A stretch of 64,000 nt of DNA from UBA9300 sp032260385 (GCA_032260385.1 JAVVEL010000002.1:62001-126000), one strand, 5' to 3'. Positions 26,826 to 36,696 are shown, numbered from the stretch's first letter. A program made the numbers and translations. The notes: generated by a model not told the origin, from the sequence alone.

Positions 26826-26911
26826 GAATCAATTATTGAATATTTTCAACCATGTAAATTTATTTACTGCTGGCTAATGGCTAATTGAAAGGTGATCCAA
26901 AAGAATAAAAG

Positions 26912-28273
26912 ATGAAATACAGAATCGAAAAGGATGCGCTGGGTGATGTAAAAGTACCTGCTGATGCATTATACGGGGCACAAACACAGCGGGCAGTTGA
27001 GAATTTTCCTGTCAGCGGCTTAAGACTGCAGAAGCCCTTTATTATCTTCCTGGCTTTGATCAAGAAGAATGCCGCAAAGGTAAACGGGGAACTGGAACTG
27101 ATTGATAAAAGGATATCAGATGCTCTTATAGAAGCAGCACAGGAGATTATAGAAGGGAAACATGACGGGGAATTTGTCGTGGATGTCTTCCAGACAGGCT
27201 CGGGTACTTCCACTAATATGAATATGAATGAGGTAATCGCCACCAGGGCAAATCAAATCCTCTCTGCCAAAGAAATTAATGATGTCAGGGTTCATCCCAA
27301 TGATCATGTGAACCTATGCCAGTCGAGTAATGATGTTATTCCTTCCGCCATCAATATTTCTGCCTTATACCTGATAGAACGTGATCTCCTTCCGTCCCTT
27401 ACCTGTCTGAAAGATGCCCTGGTTGAAAAAAGTATGGCTTTCTCAGGTATTCAAAAACTGGGCAGAACTCATCTCCAGGATGCTGTTCTCATGACACTGG
27501 GCGATGAATTTTCGGGATACGCAAGTCAGCTTGAAAAAGATATGGAAATGATGAATGCAGTAAAAGGCAGTTTACTGGAACTAAGCCTTGGAGGGACGGC
27601 AGTGGGGACGGGAATCAATGCCCATCCTGCATTTGCAGAAAGAATCATTAAGAATATAGCTGACGAAACAGGTTTGTATTTTAAGGAGTCAAGAAATCAT
27701 TTTGCTTCCCAGGCAGCACAGGACGATTCAGTGGCCCTGAGCGGTGTCCTGAAAACTATTGCCGTAAGCCTTGGCAAAATTGCCAATGATATAAGGTGGT
27801 TGTCTTCTGGGCCAAGGGCAGGAATTGGTGAGATCAGCCTGCCATCCGTACAGCCGGGTTCCTCAATTATGCCCGGAAAAGTAAACCCTGTAATCCCCGA
27901 GGCTGTACTCCAGGTGGCAGCCCAGGTTACAGGCAATGATGCCACAATAACTACTGCGGCACAGGGTGGTAATTTTGAGCTCAATACCATGTTGCCCTTA
28001 ATTGCTTATAATCTTTTGCAGTCGTTGGAGATTTTATCCTCAGCCTCTGTAATGTTTTCTGAAAAATGCATTAAGGGCATAAGAGCCAATAAGGAAAAAT
28101 GCAAATCAAACGTTGAGAACAGCCTCGATATAGCAGTAAAACTGATTCCCTATATAGGATATGATAAGGCCTCAGAAATAGCTAAAACAGCCTACAGGGA
28201 AGGCAAAACGGTCAGGCAGGTGGTGGAAGGGGAGAAGCTTTTAAGCCAGGAACAGATGAAAGAAGTATTTTAA
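26912..28273 (+). CDS. fumC: Class II fumarate hydratase
   Basis: Reversible hydration of fumarate to malate. The 453-residue product carries TNMNMNEVIATRAN, NDHVNLCQSSNDVIPSA, GRTHLQDAVLMTLG, GGTAVGTGINAHPAFA and the superfamily signature GSSIMPGKVNPVIPE. The GRTHLQDA and NAHP forms favour fumarase over the related aspartate ammonia-lyase, which usually has RTQLQDA. It sits alone between the GPP34 gene and a glycoside hydrolase; with PEPCK and PPDK it fits a C4 branch. Confidence 0.9.
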   Translation: MKYRIEKDALGDVKVPADALYGAQTQRAVENFPVSGLRLQKPFIIFLALIKKNAAKVNGELELIDKRISDALIEAAQEIIEGKHDGEFVVDVFQTGSGTSTNMNMNEVIATRANQILSAKEINDVRVHPNDHVNLCQSSNDVIPSAINISALYLIERDLLPSLTCLKDALVEKSMAFSGIQKLGRTHLQDAVLMTLGDEFSGYASQLEKDMEMMNAVKGSLLELSLGGTAVGTGINAHPAFAERIIKNIADETGLYFKESRNHFASQAAQDDSVALSGVLKTIAVSLGKIANDIRWLSSGPRAGIGEISLPSVQPGSSIMPGKVNPVIPEAVLQVAAQVTGNDATITTAAQGGNFELNTMLPLIAYNLLQSLEILSSASVMFSEKCIKGIRANKEKCKSNVENSLDIAVKLIPYIGYDKASEIAKTAYREGKTVRQVVEGEKLLSQEQMKEVF

Positions 28274-28346
28274 TTGCAAGCTTACCAGGAGCTTCTATTA
28301 GACTTGCCCTGCATCAAATGCAAATGAATTTTGAAAAAATAGTGAA

Positions 28347-31300
28347 ATGAAAACTCCAATAATCAAACTATTAGTTATTTTATTTCTTGTGAGCTGTTCT
28401 TCAAAGAAAGAGCCGGAATCAGTTTCTCCTGTCAACAGTTGTTCCATGCTTAAAAGCCTCTTTGCAGACCCCCCGTCTGAATACCGCAGTGCACCGCTCT
28501 GGAACTGGAATGAAGAAATTACAAAGGAAGGTATCAGTTTTCAGATGGGTGAATTTAAAAAGGCCGGCATTGGTGGTGTTTTTGTACATCCGCGGCCGGG
28601 TTTGCTAAACGAGTACCTGTCAGATGAATGGTTTCAACTGTTCGACTTTACAGTTCAGAAAGGCCGGGAACTGGATATGAAAGTATGGATTTATGATGAA
28701 AATTCCTATCCATCCGGTTTTGCGGGTGGGCATGTTCCGGCTCAGATGCCTGATTCTTATCAAAATGGTACCGGTTTAAAAATGGAAGTACAGAATGAAT
28801 TACAGGTCTTGCCCTCTGATACCATTGAAGTTATTCTGAAAAAAAACGAAACAGGTTTTACAGATGTCACTGCACTGTATGAACAAGAAATGGGGCACCA
28901 GGGCACCTACTATGTGTTTCGTAAAACTTATCCTTCACGTTCTCCATGGTATGGAGGCTTTACTTATGTCGATCTCTTACATGAAGGGGTTACTGAAAAG
29001 TTTCTTGAAATTACCATGACCAGGGGTTACGAACGGAATAAAGCAGACTTCGGGACAACAGTGCTGGGTGTATTTACCGATGAACCCAATCTTGAGGCAG
29101 CATTGTCACACGGTAGCCTTATACGCTGGACTCCCGGTTTGTGGGATGCTTTCCGGGAAAGGTGGGGATATGACTTGAAGATTCATCTTCCTTCACTGGT
29201 GGATGAAACCGGTAACTGGAAGAAAGTGCGGCATGATTATTATGAGCTCATCCTTGAGCTTTTTATTGAAAGATGGGCAAAACCATGGAGCACATACTGC
29301 GACGACAATGGTTTGAAATGGACCGGTCACTACTGGGAACATGGATGGCCCGTGCCCACGGATGGCCTTGACGAGGCTGCCTTCTACATCTGGCACCAGC
29401 AGCCCGGGATTGACATGCTGGGCAACCAGATGTTACCACAAGGCCTGGGCGGCCAGTTTGGTAATGACAGGGCAGTACGCGAACTTCGCAGCGCAGCAAA
29501 CCAGGCAGGGAGAATTCGCACCTTAAGTGAGACATATGGTGGAGGAGGATGGGAGATGAGCTTTGAAAAACAAAAACGGCTGCTTGACTGGCAATGTGTC
29601 CTGGGTGTTAATTTTGTTAACCAGCATCTGTCCTATTATTCTTTGAACGGGGTACGTAAATTTGACTACCCACCGTCCTTTTCCTACCATGAACCATGGT
29701 GGAAACACTATAAGCTGATGGGCGATTATATTGGCCGGATTTCGCTGGCTATGTCATCCGGTCAGCAAATTAATAAAACACTCGTTCTGCAACCCAATAC
29801 ATCTGCCTGGATGTATTTTTCAAGAAAGGGAAATAATCCAACAATTGATACTATCCAAAATGGGTTTAAGCATTTTGTTTACCTCCTGGAGCAACATCAC
29901 CTGGAGTACGATCTTGGATCTGAATATGTACTGAAAACACTCGGAGCAGTTCAAGGTGATAGGCTGTGTCTTGGCCAGCGCAGCTACTCCCTGGTGGTGA
30001 TCCCTGCAGAAATGGAAAATATCGATGCCGGCACCTTCCGCTTGCTCGATGCATACATGGCAGAAGGAGGTAAAGTTTTGTCTTTTCGCCAGGATATACC
30101 ATACCTGGATGGAGAAAAATCTCCCCGGGTTAACGAACTCGCTGCCTCATACCCCGGTCAGTGGACTGTGGTTGAAAACCTGTCTGAACAGGCAGTCTTA
30201 AATATGCTGGCTAACCCTGAATTTGAAATGAAAGATATTACATCCAGTGGTATGTTATACCACCAGCGCCGGATTCTGGATGACGGACAGGTCTTGTTTG
30301 TGGTGAATTCTCATCCGGATAATAGAGCCTCGGCAGAGGTGTCATTACAAGGGAATCATGTTACCCTGCTTGATCTGCTTACCGGGGAAGTGGCCAACTA
30401 CCCTGCCCAGGTAAGAAACGGGTGCTTGACTTTTTCTTTTGACCTTGCTCCTGCAGGCAGTAAACTGTTTGCCATAACTGCTGAGCCCCTGACTGATAAA
30501 AAATTTGTGCCTTCATCAAAAAACGGATCGCAAATGAAATGTACAGGTGATCTACAGGTTAAAAGACTATCAGACAATGTGCTGGTTGTTAACTACCTCG
30601 ACCTGGAAACAGCTGACACAGACAGGAAAGAGCTCTATTTTATGGAAGCCCTTAACCTCTTATTCAGGGAAAATGGAATTGACATGGGGAATCCGTGGCA
30701 GCATAAGATACAGTACAGGAGAAATTATCTCGATCTGGACTCATTATTTACCCCTGAATCATGGTTTAATGCCACTTATCATTTTACAATCCGGGAAAAT
30801 TTAGATTTTAACGCAATGCAAAACATACGTGCTGTGGTTGAACGTCCGGAATTATGGACAGTGTACCTTAATGGTCAGGAAGTTGAAAAAATACCGGGAG
30901 AGCATTGGATCGATAAGGCCTTCCCTCTGTTCCATGTAGGTCCATTTCTGCAATACGGGGAAAATACGCTGACACTGAAAGCACCCCGCATGAACATTTT
31001 AGCAGAAGTAATGCCTGTTTACCTGCTGGGAGATTTTTTAGTTGAACCTGAAGAAAAAGGATTTGAGATAAGCGGTGGTGAAATTAGTGGTACCGGTTCA
31101 TGGCAGGACGCTGGATTACCCTTTTATTCACAGGAAATTAGCTATTCTTTGAATTTTAATGTCGGGGATCTCTCAGGTTCAACATATAAAGTTCAGCTGG
31201 GCGACTGGAAGGGTAGCCTGGCTGAAGTCCTGGTGAATGGGGTGAAAGCCGGTCTAATCGCATGGCAGCTTGGTGAGCTGGATGTAACTGAATGGATGAA

Positions 31301-31511
31301 ACCAGGAACTAATATGATTACTGTCAACGTTACCGGAAGTCTGAAAAATACTTTTGGGTTTTTCTATGAGGATAATGATAGCTGGATTTTTGGCCCGTTC
31401 TCATGGAACAGCGCGCCTGCGAAAATACCCCCGGCTTCGGATTATTACCTGATGGACTACGGGCTTTTTGAACCCTTTAAACTTATCCGCACAAATAATC
31501 CTGACAAATAA
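28347..31511 (+). CDS. GH106-like glycoside hydrolase lipoprotein
   Basis: 1054 residues. It begins with a lipoprotein signal (LVILFLVSCSSK, Cys17), so it is probably cell-surface or periplasmic. The catalytic module resembles GH106 and its uncharacterised relatives: PLWNWNEEITKEGI, AGIGGVFVHPRPG and the strongly conserved MKVWIYDENSYPSGFAGG (residues about 111-128, containing Glu118). The C-terminal third contains galactose-binding-like beta-sandwich segments (AVVERPELWTVYLNGQEV and a later ISYSLNF...VQLGDWKGSL copy). GH106 members are alpha-L-rhamnosidases, but the substrate here is not established. A GH95 relic begins just after its stop. Confidence 0.75.
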   Translation: MKTPIIKLLVILFLVSCSSKKEPESVSPVNSCSMLKSLFADPPSEYRSAPLWNWNEEITKEGISFQMGEFKKAGIGGVFVHPRPGLLNEYLSDEWFQLFDFTVQKGRELDMKVWIYDENSYPSGFAGGHVPAQMPDSYQNGTGLKMEVQNELQVLPSDTIEVILKKNETGFTDVTALYEQEMGHQGTYYVFRKTYPSRSPWYGGFTYVDLLHEGVTEKFLEITMTRGYERNKADFGTTVLGVFTDEPNLEAALSHGSLIRWTPGLWDAFRERWGYDLKIHLPSLVDETGNWKKVRHDYYELILELFIERWAKPWSTYCDDNGLKWTGHYWEHGWPVPTDGLDEAAFYIWHQQPGIDMLGNQMLPQGLGGQFGNDRAVRELRSAANQAGRIRTLSETYGGGGWEMSFEKQKRLLDWQCVLGVNFVNQHLSYYSLNGVRKFDYPPSFSYHEPWWKHYKLMGDYIGRISLAMSSGQQINKTLVLQPNTSAWMYFSRKGNNPTIDTIQNGFKHFVYLLEQHHLEYDLGSEYVLKTLGAVQGDRLCLGQRSYSLVVIPAEMENIDAGTFRLLDAYMAEGGKVLSFRQDIPYLDGEKSPRVNELAASYPGQWTVVENLSEQAVLNMLANPEFEMKDITSSGMLYHQRRILDDGQVLFVVNSHPDNRASAEVSLQGNHVTLLDLLTGEVANYPAQVRNGCLTFSFDLAPAGSKLFAITAEPLTDKKFVPSSKNGSQMKCTGDLQVKRLSDNVLVVNYLDLETADTDRKELYFMEALNLLFRENGIDMGNPWQHKIQYRRNYLDLDSLFTPESWFNATYHFTIRENLDFNAMQNIRAVVERPELWTVYLNGQEVEKIPGEHWIDKAFPLFHVGPFLQYGENTLTLKAPRMNILAEVMPVYLLGDFLVEPEEKGFEISGGEISGTGSWQDAGLPFYSQEISYSLNFNVGDLSGSTYKVQLGDWKGSLAEVLVNGVKAGLIAWQLGELDVTEWMKPGTNMITVNVTGSLKNTFGFFYEDNDSWIFGPFSWNSAPAKIPPASDYYLMDYGLFEPFKLIRTNNPDK

Positions 31512-31572
31512 GATTAAACTTGCTCGTAAAGAAGACGCAGAATTTGAAGCCTTGACGGGTGGTAAAATGGCC

Positions 31573-31869
31573 ATGAACGGACAGATAATGGATGAGGCAG
31601 GTCCCGGTAGCGGACCCGCCGGCGCTCAAATGTTATTACAGTCCCATAACGGAATAATCCATCTGCTACCGGCCCTGCCGGCTGCCTGGGACGAAGGCAG
31701 TGTTAAAGGGCTGATGCCCCGTGGAGGCTTTGAATGTGATATTTCGTGGAAGGATGGAAAACTCACAAAAGCAGTGATACGTACCGAGAAAGGAGGCCAG
31801 GTAGAGGTAAAATATGGTAATGAGCACTTCCCGGTTGTCCTCCAACCAGATGAAGAGTTCGTTTATTAA
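31573..31869 (+). pseudogene. C-terminal relic of a GH95 alpha-L-fucosidase
   Basis: In a different frame from the preceding gene, bases 31573-31869 encode the C-terminal end of a GH95 protein: GAQMLLQSHNGIIHLLPALP, then PRGGFECDISWKDGKLT and a final beta strand region. The intact GH95 at 57.6 kb has the matching INEMLVQSHEGVIDLLPALP and ARGGFELSFEW blocks. The N-terminal roughly 700 residues, including most catalytic residues, are absent, and no promoter precedes it. It is too divergent from the intact copy to be a fresh partial duplication. Probably what is left after a deletion between neighbouring hydrolase genes. Confidence 0.75.
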
Positions 31870-31891
31870 CCCACCCTGCCCGGTTCCATTA

Positions 31892-31920
31892 TTGCATTAT
31901 TCCAAATACTGTTATCTTTG
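31892..31920 (+). promoter_or_regulatory. Promoter of the BASS transporter gene
   Basis: TTG (31892-31894), 18-bp spacer and TATCTTTG (31913-31920), 25 bp before the ATG at 31945. Confidence 0.65.
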
Positions 31921-31944
31921 ATGCTTTAACTACTAAGTTGACAG

Positions 31945-32844
31945 ATGGAAGCCAGCCTGTTTTCACAATATATCCTGCCGGTAACACTGGCCCTTATAAT
32001 GATTACCCTGGGCCTGTCACTCAATTTCGGGGATTTCAAGACTATTTTTGCTACACCAAAAGCACTTATCACGGGTCTTGCATGCCAGATGTTATTATTG
32101 CCGGCCATAGCTTTCACCATAGCTTCTTTAAGCAGCCTGCCAGGCCCTATCAAACTGGGTATTGTGCTCATATCAATCTGTCCGGGCGGGGCCACATCAA
32201 ACCTGATAACCTATCTGCTTAAAGGTGACGTTGCCTTATCAATTTCACTTACTTCCATAAACAGCATACTTATACTCTTTACCATTCCTGCTTTCGTTAT
32301 GCTTGCAGGCAGGATGTTTATGGCAGAAGAAGCGCTTGTAACTATGCCGTTTGGTTCAACCATACTAAAGATCTTCCTCATGATATTACTACCCACGGCA
32401 GTTGGCATAATTATCCGTCAACGATTTCCAAAAAAGGCAGGGGTGGTGGAAAAATACATGAAATACATAACAACGATATTGCTTGCCGTCGTTTACCTTT
32501 TTGTCATAATTACAAGCAATAATGAGAGCGAACACCCCATGCAACTCTACCTGAGAATAGCACCCCTCGTCTTATTGCTCAATTTGTCAGGTATGGGTTC
32601 CGGGTATTTCCTGGGGCGCTGGCTCAGGTTCCGGAAACCAAAACTGGTTACACTTTCCGTCGAGGTGGGGATACAGAACAGTGCCCTGGCAATCACCATC
32701 GCAAGCAGCCCTGTCTTTCTCAACGATACAAGCATGGCTCTCCCGGCGGTAATCTACGGGATGTTCACATTTTTCAATGCAATACTCTTCGGCATGATCG
32801 TCAACCGCTGGCACAATATAAAGGGAAGGATAAAGTATATCTGA
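31945..32844 (+). CDS. Bile acid:sodium symporter (BASS) family transporter
   Basis: 299-residue inner-membrane protein with about nine or ten helices. Family marks are the helix ALIMITLGLSLNFGDF, the crossover motif SICPGGATSNLITYLLKGD and the second discontinuous helix SVEVGIQNSALAITIA, which together bind Na+ and substrate. BASS members move bile acids, pantothenate, pyruvate or other organic acids, so the substrate is open. It has its own promoter and is convergent with the M14 gene. Confidence 0.9.
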   Translation: MEASLFSQYILPVTLALIMITLGLSLNFGDFKTIFATPKALITGLACQMLLLPAIAFTIASLSSLPGPIKLGIVLISICPGGATSNLITYLLKGDVALSISLTSINSILILFTIPAFVMLAGRMFMAEEALVTMPFGSTILKIFLMILLPTAVGIIIRQRFPKKAGVVEKYMKYITTILLAVVYLFVIITSNNESEHPMQLYLRIAPLVLLLNLSGMGSGYFLGRWLRFRKPKLVTLSVEVGIQNSALAITIASSPVFLNDTSMALPAVIYGMFTFFNAILFGMIVNRWHNIKGRIKYI

Positions 32845-32865
32845 TACCCTTTCCGGTGGCCTTTA

Positions 32866-34605
32866 TCATTTCAATTCCACTTCCACTGATTTACTCCCTG
32901 CTTTCCTGGATTCATAATCTACAACCACCTTTCCTTTTCCATTCACCAGGAACTGGTACTCAAGCTTGTCGAAACCGGGAACCTGGCAAAATTGTATATG
33001 AGGCTTATGTTTTTTATAGTCAACCACGTCATTGTATGCATCGGTAAGTTTGCCGCCACTCACAACAGTAGCTGAGTTACAGCTAAGGGTAAGCATATCC
33101 TGGGGATACAATTTATTATTGACGCTGCTGTAAAGCATTGAGGACATAGCCCCGGAATTTACCAGCCTTACTCTTATCCTGTACAGGTTTTTGTCAATTT
33201 TTTTTGTTTCGAATACTTCAAGTTTAACATCAGGTGTCTGCCCTGCAGCGAATATCACTGCCGAAGCGTTCCTGTGAACAAGGTCCTGCAACATAAAGGG
33301 GTGGGGCAGCCTTGAACTCATTTTTGCCCATCCTCCGATCTCGATGTCACCATATACCGGGTGATCATAAGCTTTCCATTCATGATATAATTCACCCTGG
33401 GTTACATGGTCATTGTATTTCAGCCTTATTCTGTCCTGTTCATTACTGCCTTCAAAAAGGCTCTGGCCCTCACTTTTCCTGAACAATGTCCCGTCATAGG
33501 TTTCTGTTTCAACCTGGAAAAGTTCACCCACAAAAGAATATGAACCTATAATATTATCGCAGAAATCGGTAAAATCACCATAGGTAGCATACAGATCCTT
33601 CCAGCTTATCAGATACCTGTAGCCGGGTACGATCTTTTCAGCATTTTTACCCAGGTAGTCATAGACTGATATATCTCCCGGGTGAAGTTCTCCTTCTGCC
33701 TTTACTGACGGACCTCTGAGATACATTCCTCCATTGTTGTGAAAAGCAAATACCATAATAATATTTGGTCGGGCTATCATCCATTCGGCAATTGCTTTTA
33801 TACCTTTCCCTTCGAAAGGATAGTCGCCTGATCCTGATTGCACATAGGGAGGTGACCAGTTATAGCCCCAGTTACGGTTCCCGTCAACATAGCCTTCTGA
33901 ATCTTCATTTACCCTGCCATCACCGTCATTATCTATACCTTCCGGTCCCAGCAGTGTCCATTCCCCTGTCTCGCCGGGTTCAACAGCCATCATTAAGCGG
34001 GGATCTTCAGGGTCTGTTTTCAGTTTACCCAGGGTGTCCCTTTTTCTCATCTGTGTAATGCTTCCATCACCATTAAGGTCGTCCGGAAAATCTTCATCTA
34101 TTCGCCCGTCACGGTCATCATCTTTAGGTATTCTTATACTCCGGTTTGAACTTGGTGAGTTGGGATCCTGGAAAAAGTGATACCTGCCATCGACATTCAC
34201 AACGGGTATAATATAAAACACATTACGGTCAATTATCTTTTTAATATCCCCGTTTTCGGAATATTTTGTGAGCAAACGATTTGCAAGGTAAAGACACACC
34301 TCGCCTGCCTGTATCTCATTTCCGTGTATATTGCCATCAACATAAACCCCTGGTTTTGTCAGGGGTTCCCCTGTTTTGGGGTTGTTAATTGTTAATGCCC
34401 ATATGCTTCTTCCTTCCTCGCTTTTTCCTACTTCTTCTATTGCAGTCAGATCCGGATAAGCCTTGTGCAGTTCCTCTAATGCTTCGCCTACCTGTTCATA
34501 GGAGTAATAATGATCGAACCTGAGTGGTACACTTATATCCTGGGACTGGCATACAGTGGTAAGAAGTAATATTGTGATAAGGGAAAATATTTTTATTGTT
34601 TTCAT
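32866..34605 (-). CDS. M14 zinc carboxypeptidase with Asp-rich inserts, active form
   Basis: 579-residue secreted peptidase (signal peptide about 1-21, ending VCQSQ). All expected catalytic residues are present: zinc ligands His94 and Glu97 (GNIHGNE) and His289 (FAFHNNGG), substrate-binding Asn243-Arg244 (DGNRNWGYNW) and catalytic Glu361 (FVGELF). Between the ligands lie three EF-hand-like, probably calcium-binding loops (DDRDGRIDED, DLNGDGSIT, DNDGDGRVNED, about 162-235). The C-terminal part is a beta-sandwich (about 470-579). Its upstream neighbour, two bases away, is an inactivated paralogue, so the two are co-transcribed. Confidence 0.9.
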   Translation of the reverse strand: MKTIKIFSLITILLLTTVCQSQDISVPLRFDHYYSYEQVGEALEELHKAYPDLTAIEEVGKSEEGRSIWALTINNPKTGEPLTKPGVYVDGNIHGNEIQAGEVCLYLANRLLTKYSENGDIKKIIDRNVFYIIPVVNVDGRYHFFQDPNSPSSNRSIRIPKDDDRDGRIDEDFPDDLNGDGSITQMRKRDTLGKLKTDPEDPRLMMAVEPGETGEWTLLGPEGIDNDGDGRVNEDSEGYVDGNRNWGYNWSPPYVQSGSGDYPFEGKGIKAIAEWMIARPNIIMVFAFHNNGGMYLRGPSVKAEGELHPGDISVYDYLGKNAEKIVPGYRYLISWKDLYATYGDFTDFCDNIIGSYSFVGELFQVETETYDGTLFRKSEGQSLFEGSNEQDRIRLKYNDHVTQGELYHEWKAYDHPVYGDIEIGGWAKMSSRLPHPFMLQDLVHRNASAVIFAAGQTPDVKLEVFETKKIDKNLYRIRVRLVNSGAMSSMLYSSVNNKLYPQDMLTLSCNSATVVSGGKLTDAYNDVVDYKKHKPHIQFCQVPGFDKLEYQFLVNGKGKVVVDYESRKAGSKSVEVELK

Positions 34606-34607
34606 GA

Positions 34608-36653
34608 CTATTCTCCTAATTTAATTTGTTTTGTATCATGTCCTGCAGTTTTTGAGTCAAGCTCAACCATGACCGTGACATCCTTATCGCTTCTGATCAG
34701 CCATGAATATTTTACTGCCTTTTTCCCATCCAGTTCATTAACCGGAGTGCGTTTTTTGCCTGACAGGAACTGTAAATCATTGCCTGTGATGTTAATGATG
34801 GCAGGTGAGGGGACCTTGTTCCTTTTGCCCATCTGAGTTACAAAGGGAAGGAAGCCCTTATTTTCTATCCATATATCAACAGCGTAAATGCCTGCGCCCC
34901 TGTCTTCCACTTTTACTTCAGCTATTGCCAGCTTTGGCAGTTTTTTTACAAGTTCAAAAAGGAAGGGTACATGAAGGCCGAGAAGTGAATCAAGCATTTC
35001 TGCCGGAGGATTAATGTCGGAATAAGGTGTAAAGCCACCTATCTCAACTTCACCAAGGTCAGGGTGACTATATGGTTTCCAGTCGACAAAGCCCGCACCT
35101 TCCAGCACTTCGTCAGAGAAAGCCAGTAAGGCCTGCTCGTCCGGATCTCCCTTTTTTGTGTCACCTGCAGGTTTTGGCATCTGTTTCATCATGCCGGCCA
35201 TCTGTGCCGGGCTAACCTGTCCGCCCTTTACCATGGCTAATACCCTTTCCGCACTGAATTCTGCGGGAGCACCACTTTCTTTGAGGAACTGGCTTATTTT
35301 TTCTTCTCCCAGGGCAATAAACTCGTCGGAACTCATTTTTTCAAGCGATTCAACTGTTATGCCACTGGATGCTTTTTTCTCTTCCTGCTTTTTTGGAACG
35401 CCCCACAGGTCCATTGAAAACACCGGAACACCAAGGTGATAATAAGACCATAATTCAAAAGAACCATCTTTTGCCGGGGCAGGGTCAATCCTATCTGATT
35501 TGCCTGCCTTTTCCTCGAGGTATTTTTTATATTCCTCGCTGATGCTGTTGTAAAACACTAGATCTTCCTGCATAGGGTTAACAACTGCACCCAGCCCCAG
35601 GAAGCTGGCTATCATACTTTCGTCAACCTCCATGCCTGCCGGTAACATCGGCTGGACTTTTTCCATTATTTCCTGCATGGTGTATGTCCGGGTATGATCA
35701 AAGCCCATCATTTCAGCCAGCTGTTCAGGTATTGATATCTTATCCATATCGACAGATCCCTTCCTTCCTCCCCGTGGAGGGCTAAGGAGGAAATTTGTGC
35801 TTCCGAAGGAGAAGGACAATGCAATTTCGGGATGCTCAAAAGCAAATTTCAGTATTGCATACACTTCGGTTGTTGATCCCGGGTAAAGGCCGCTCTGAAG
35901 CTTGAGGGGCTCGAAGAGGTGGGGAAAATTTGCATTTATATTTGTTCCTCCCTTACCGTCTTCATTGTATTCACCATCTCCGTCGTCATCAATCCCCTCA
36001 TCATATATTTTATATATGCCTTTTTCCCCATCCTTGTATTCAGCCTGTCGCATCAGCCTGGGCTCACCACTCACAGGCAGCCATGTCCCCCCGGGTGCTC
36101 TGACCCTCATTTTTGTTATTATGCCATTGCCGTCAAGGTCATTGAAAGGATCCTCATCGGTGAGCTCATCCATATCATCATTATAGGGGGAAAGGTTACG
36201 GGAGTCAACATAAATGATATTTTCAAAGAATCCGGAATGAGCATCGGGGTTGCCCATTGGCAGAATATACCATGTAAGGTCAGCATAATTGGACCTGTCA
36301 GACAAAACTCTTTCAGCCAGGAAGAGGGCTGCCTCAGTTGTTATGGGCCTGGTGCCATCCATATTGCCTGCAACAAGTATGGCAGGGTTTTCCCTTGACC
36401 CGGACCCTGTTTCGGTTCCAATTTCCAGCATCAGCAGGTCGGTTCCCCCTGGCGAGACTGCAATCTTATGGATCTTTACGGCTTCTCCTCCATCTTGTTT
36501 AATTTGCAGGATGCGTTTATTGACCTCATCCGGGGGACTGTAGTCCCTGGTTTGGCTCACTGCCGAAACAGGTGAGAAACCGGATGAAAACAACATTATT
36601 ATCAGTGCCATCACCATTGGTGAGTGGATGATTTGCTTTAGGTGGGTTTTCAT
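34608..36653 (-). CDS. M14-like protein lacking zinc ligands (predicted pseudoenzyme)
   Basis: 681 residues from the ATG at 36653-36651; the longer frame to 36716 adds a non-signal sequence, whereas this start gives an export signal (about 1-34). It is a paralogue of the next gene: it shares the Asp-rich loops (NDLDGNGIIT, DDDGDGEYNED), the same order of blocks and the C-terminal domain. The zinc and catalytic residues are replaced: GNMDGTR for GNIHGNE (Asp99, Arg102), FSFGST for FAFHNN (Gly284), NINAN for NRNWG and FSMDLWG for FVGELFQ (Asp415). An extra 60-100 residue insertion follows (about 300-400). Likely a binding or regulatory protein working with the active peptidase. Confidence 0.8.
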   Translation of the reverse strand: MKTHLKQIIHSPMVMALIIMLFSSGFSPVSAVSQTRDYSPPDEVNKRILQIKQDGGEAVKIHKIAVSPGGTDLLMLEIGTETGSGSRENPAILVAGNMDGTRPITTEAALFLAERVLSDRSNYADLTWYILPMGNPDAHSGFFENIIYVDSRNLSPYNDDMDELTDEDPFNDLDGNGIITKMRVRAPGGTWLPVSGEPRLMRQAEYKDGEKGIYKIYDEGIDDDGDGEYNEDGKGGTNINANFPHLFEPLKLQSGLYPGSTTEVYAILKFAFEHPEIALSFSFGSTNFLLSPPRGGRKGSVDMDKISIPEQLAEMMGFDHTRTYTMQEIMEKVQPMLPAGMEVDESMIASFLGLGAVVNPMQEDLVFYNSISEEYKKYLEEKAGKSDRIDPAPAKDGSFELWSYYHLGVPVFSMDLWGVPKKQEEKKASSGITVESLEKMSSDEFIALGEEKISQFLKESGAPAEFSAERVLAMVKGGQVSPAQMAGMMKQMPKPAGDTKKGDPDEQALLAFSDEVLEGAGFVDWKPYSHPDLGEVEIGGFTPYSDINPPAEMLDSLLGLHVPFLFELVKKLPKLAIAEVKVEDRGAGIYAVDIWIENKGFLPFVTQMGKRNKVPSPAIINITGNDLQFLSGKKRTPVNELDGKKAVKYSWLIRSDKDVTVMVELDSKTAGHDTKQIKLGE

Positions 36654-36688
36654 TTTAAATGGATTTTTATTCTTGTTGTGATTCAGAT

Positions 36689-36696
36689 CAAAAATA
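36689..36696 (-). promoter_or_regulatory. -7 box for the M14 pair
   Basis: TATTTTTG on the minus strand (CAAAAATA on plus), 35 bp before the chosen ATG at 36653; supports that start. Confidence 0.45.
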
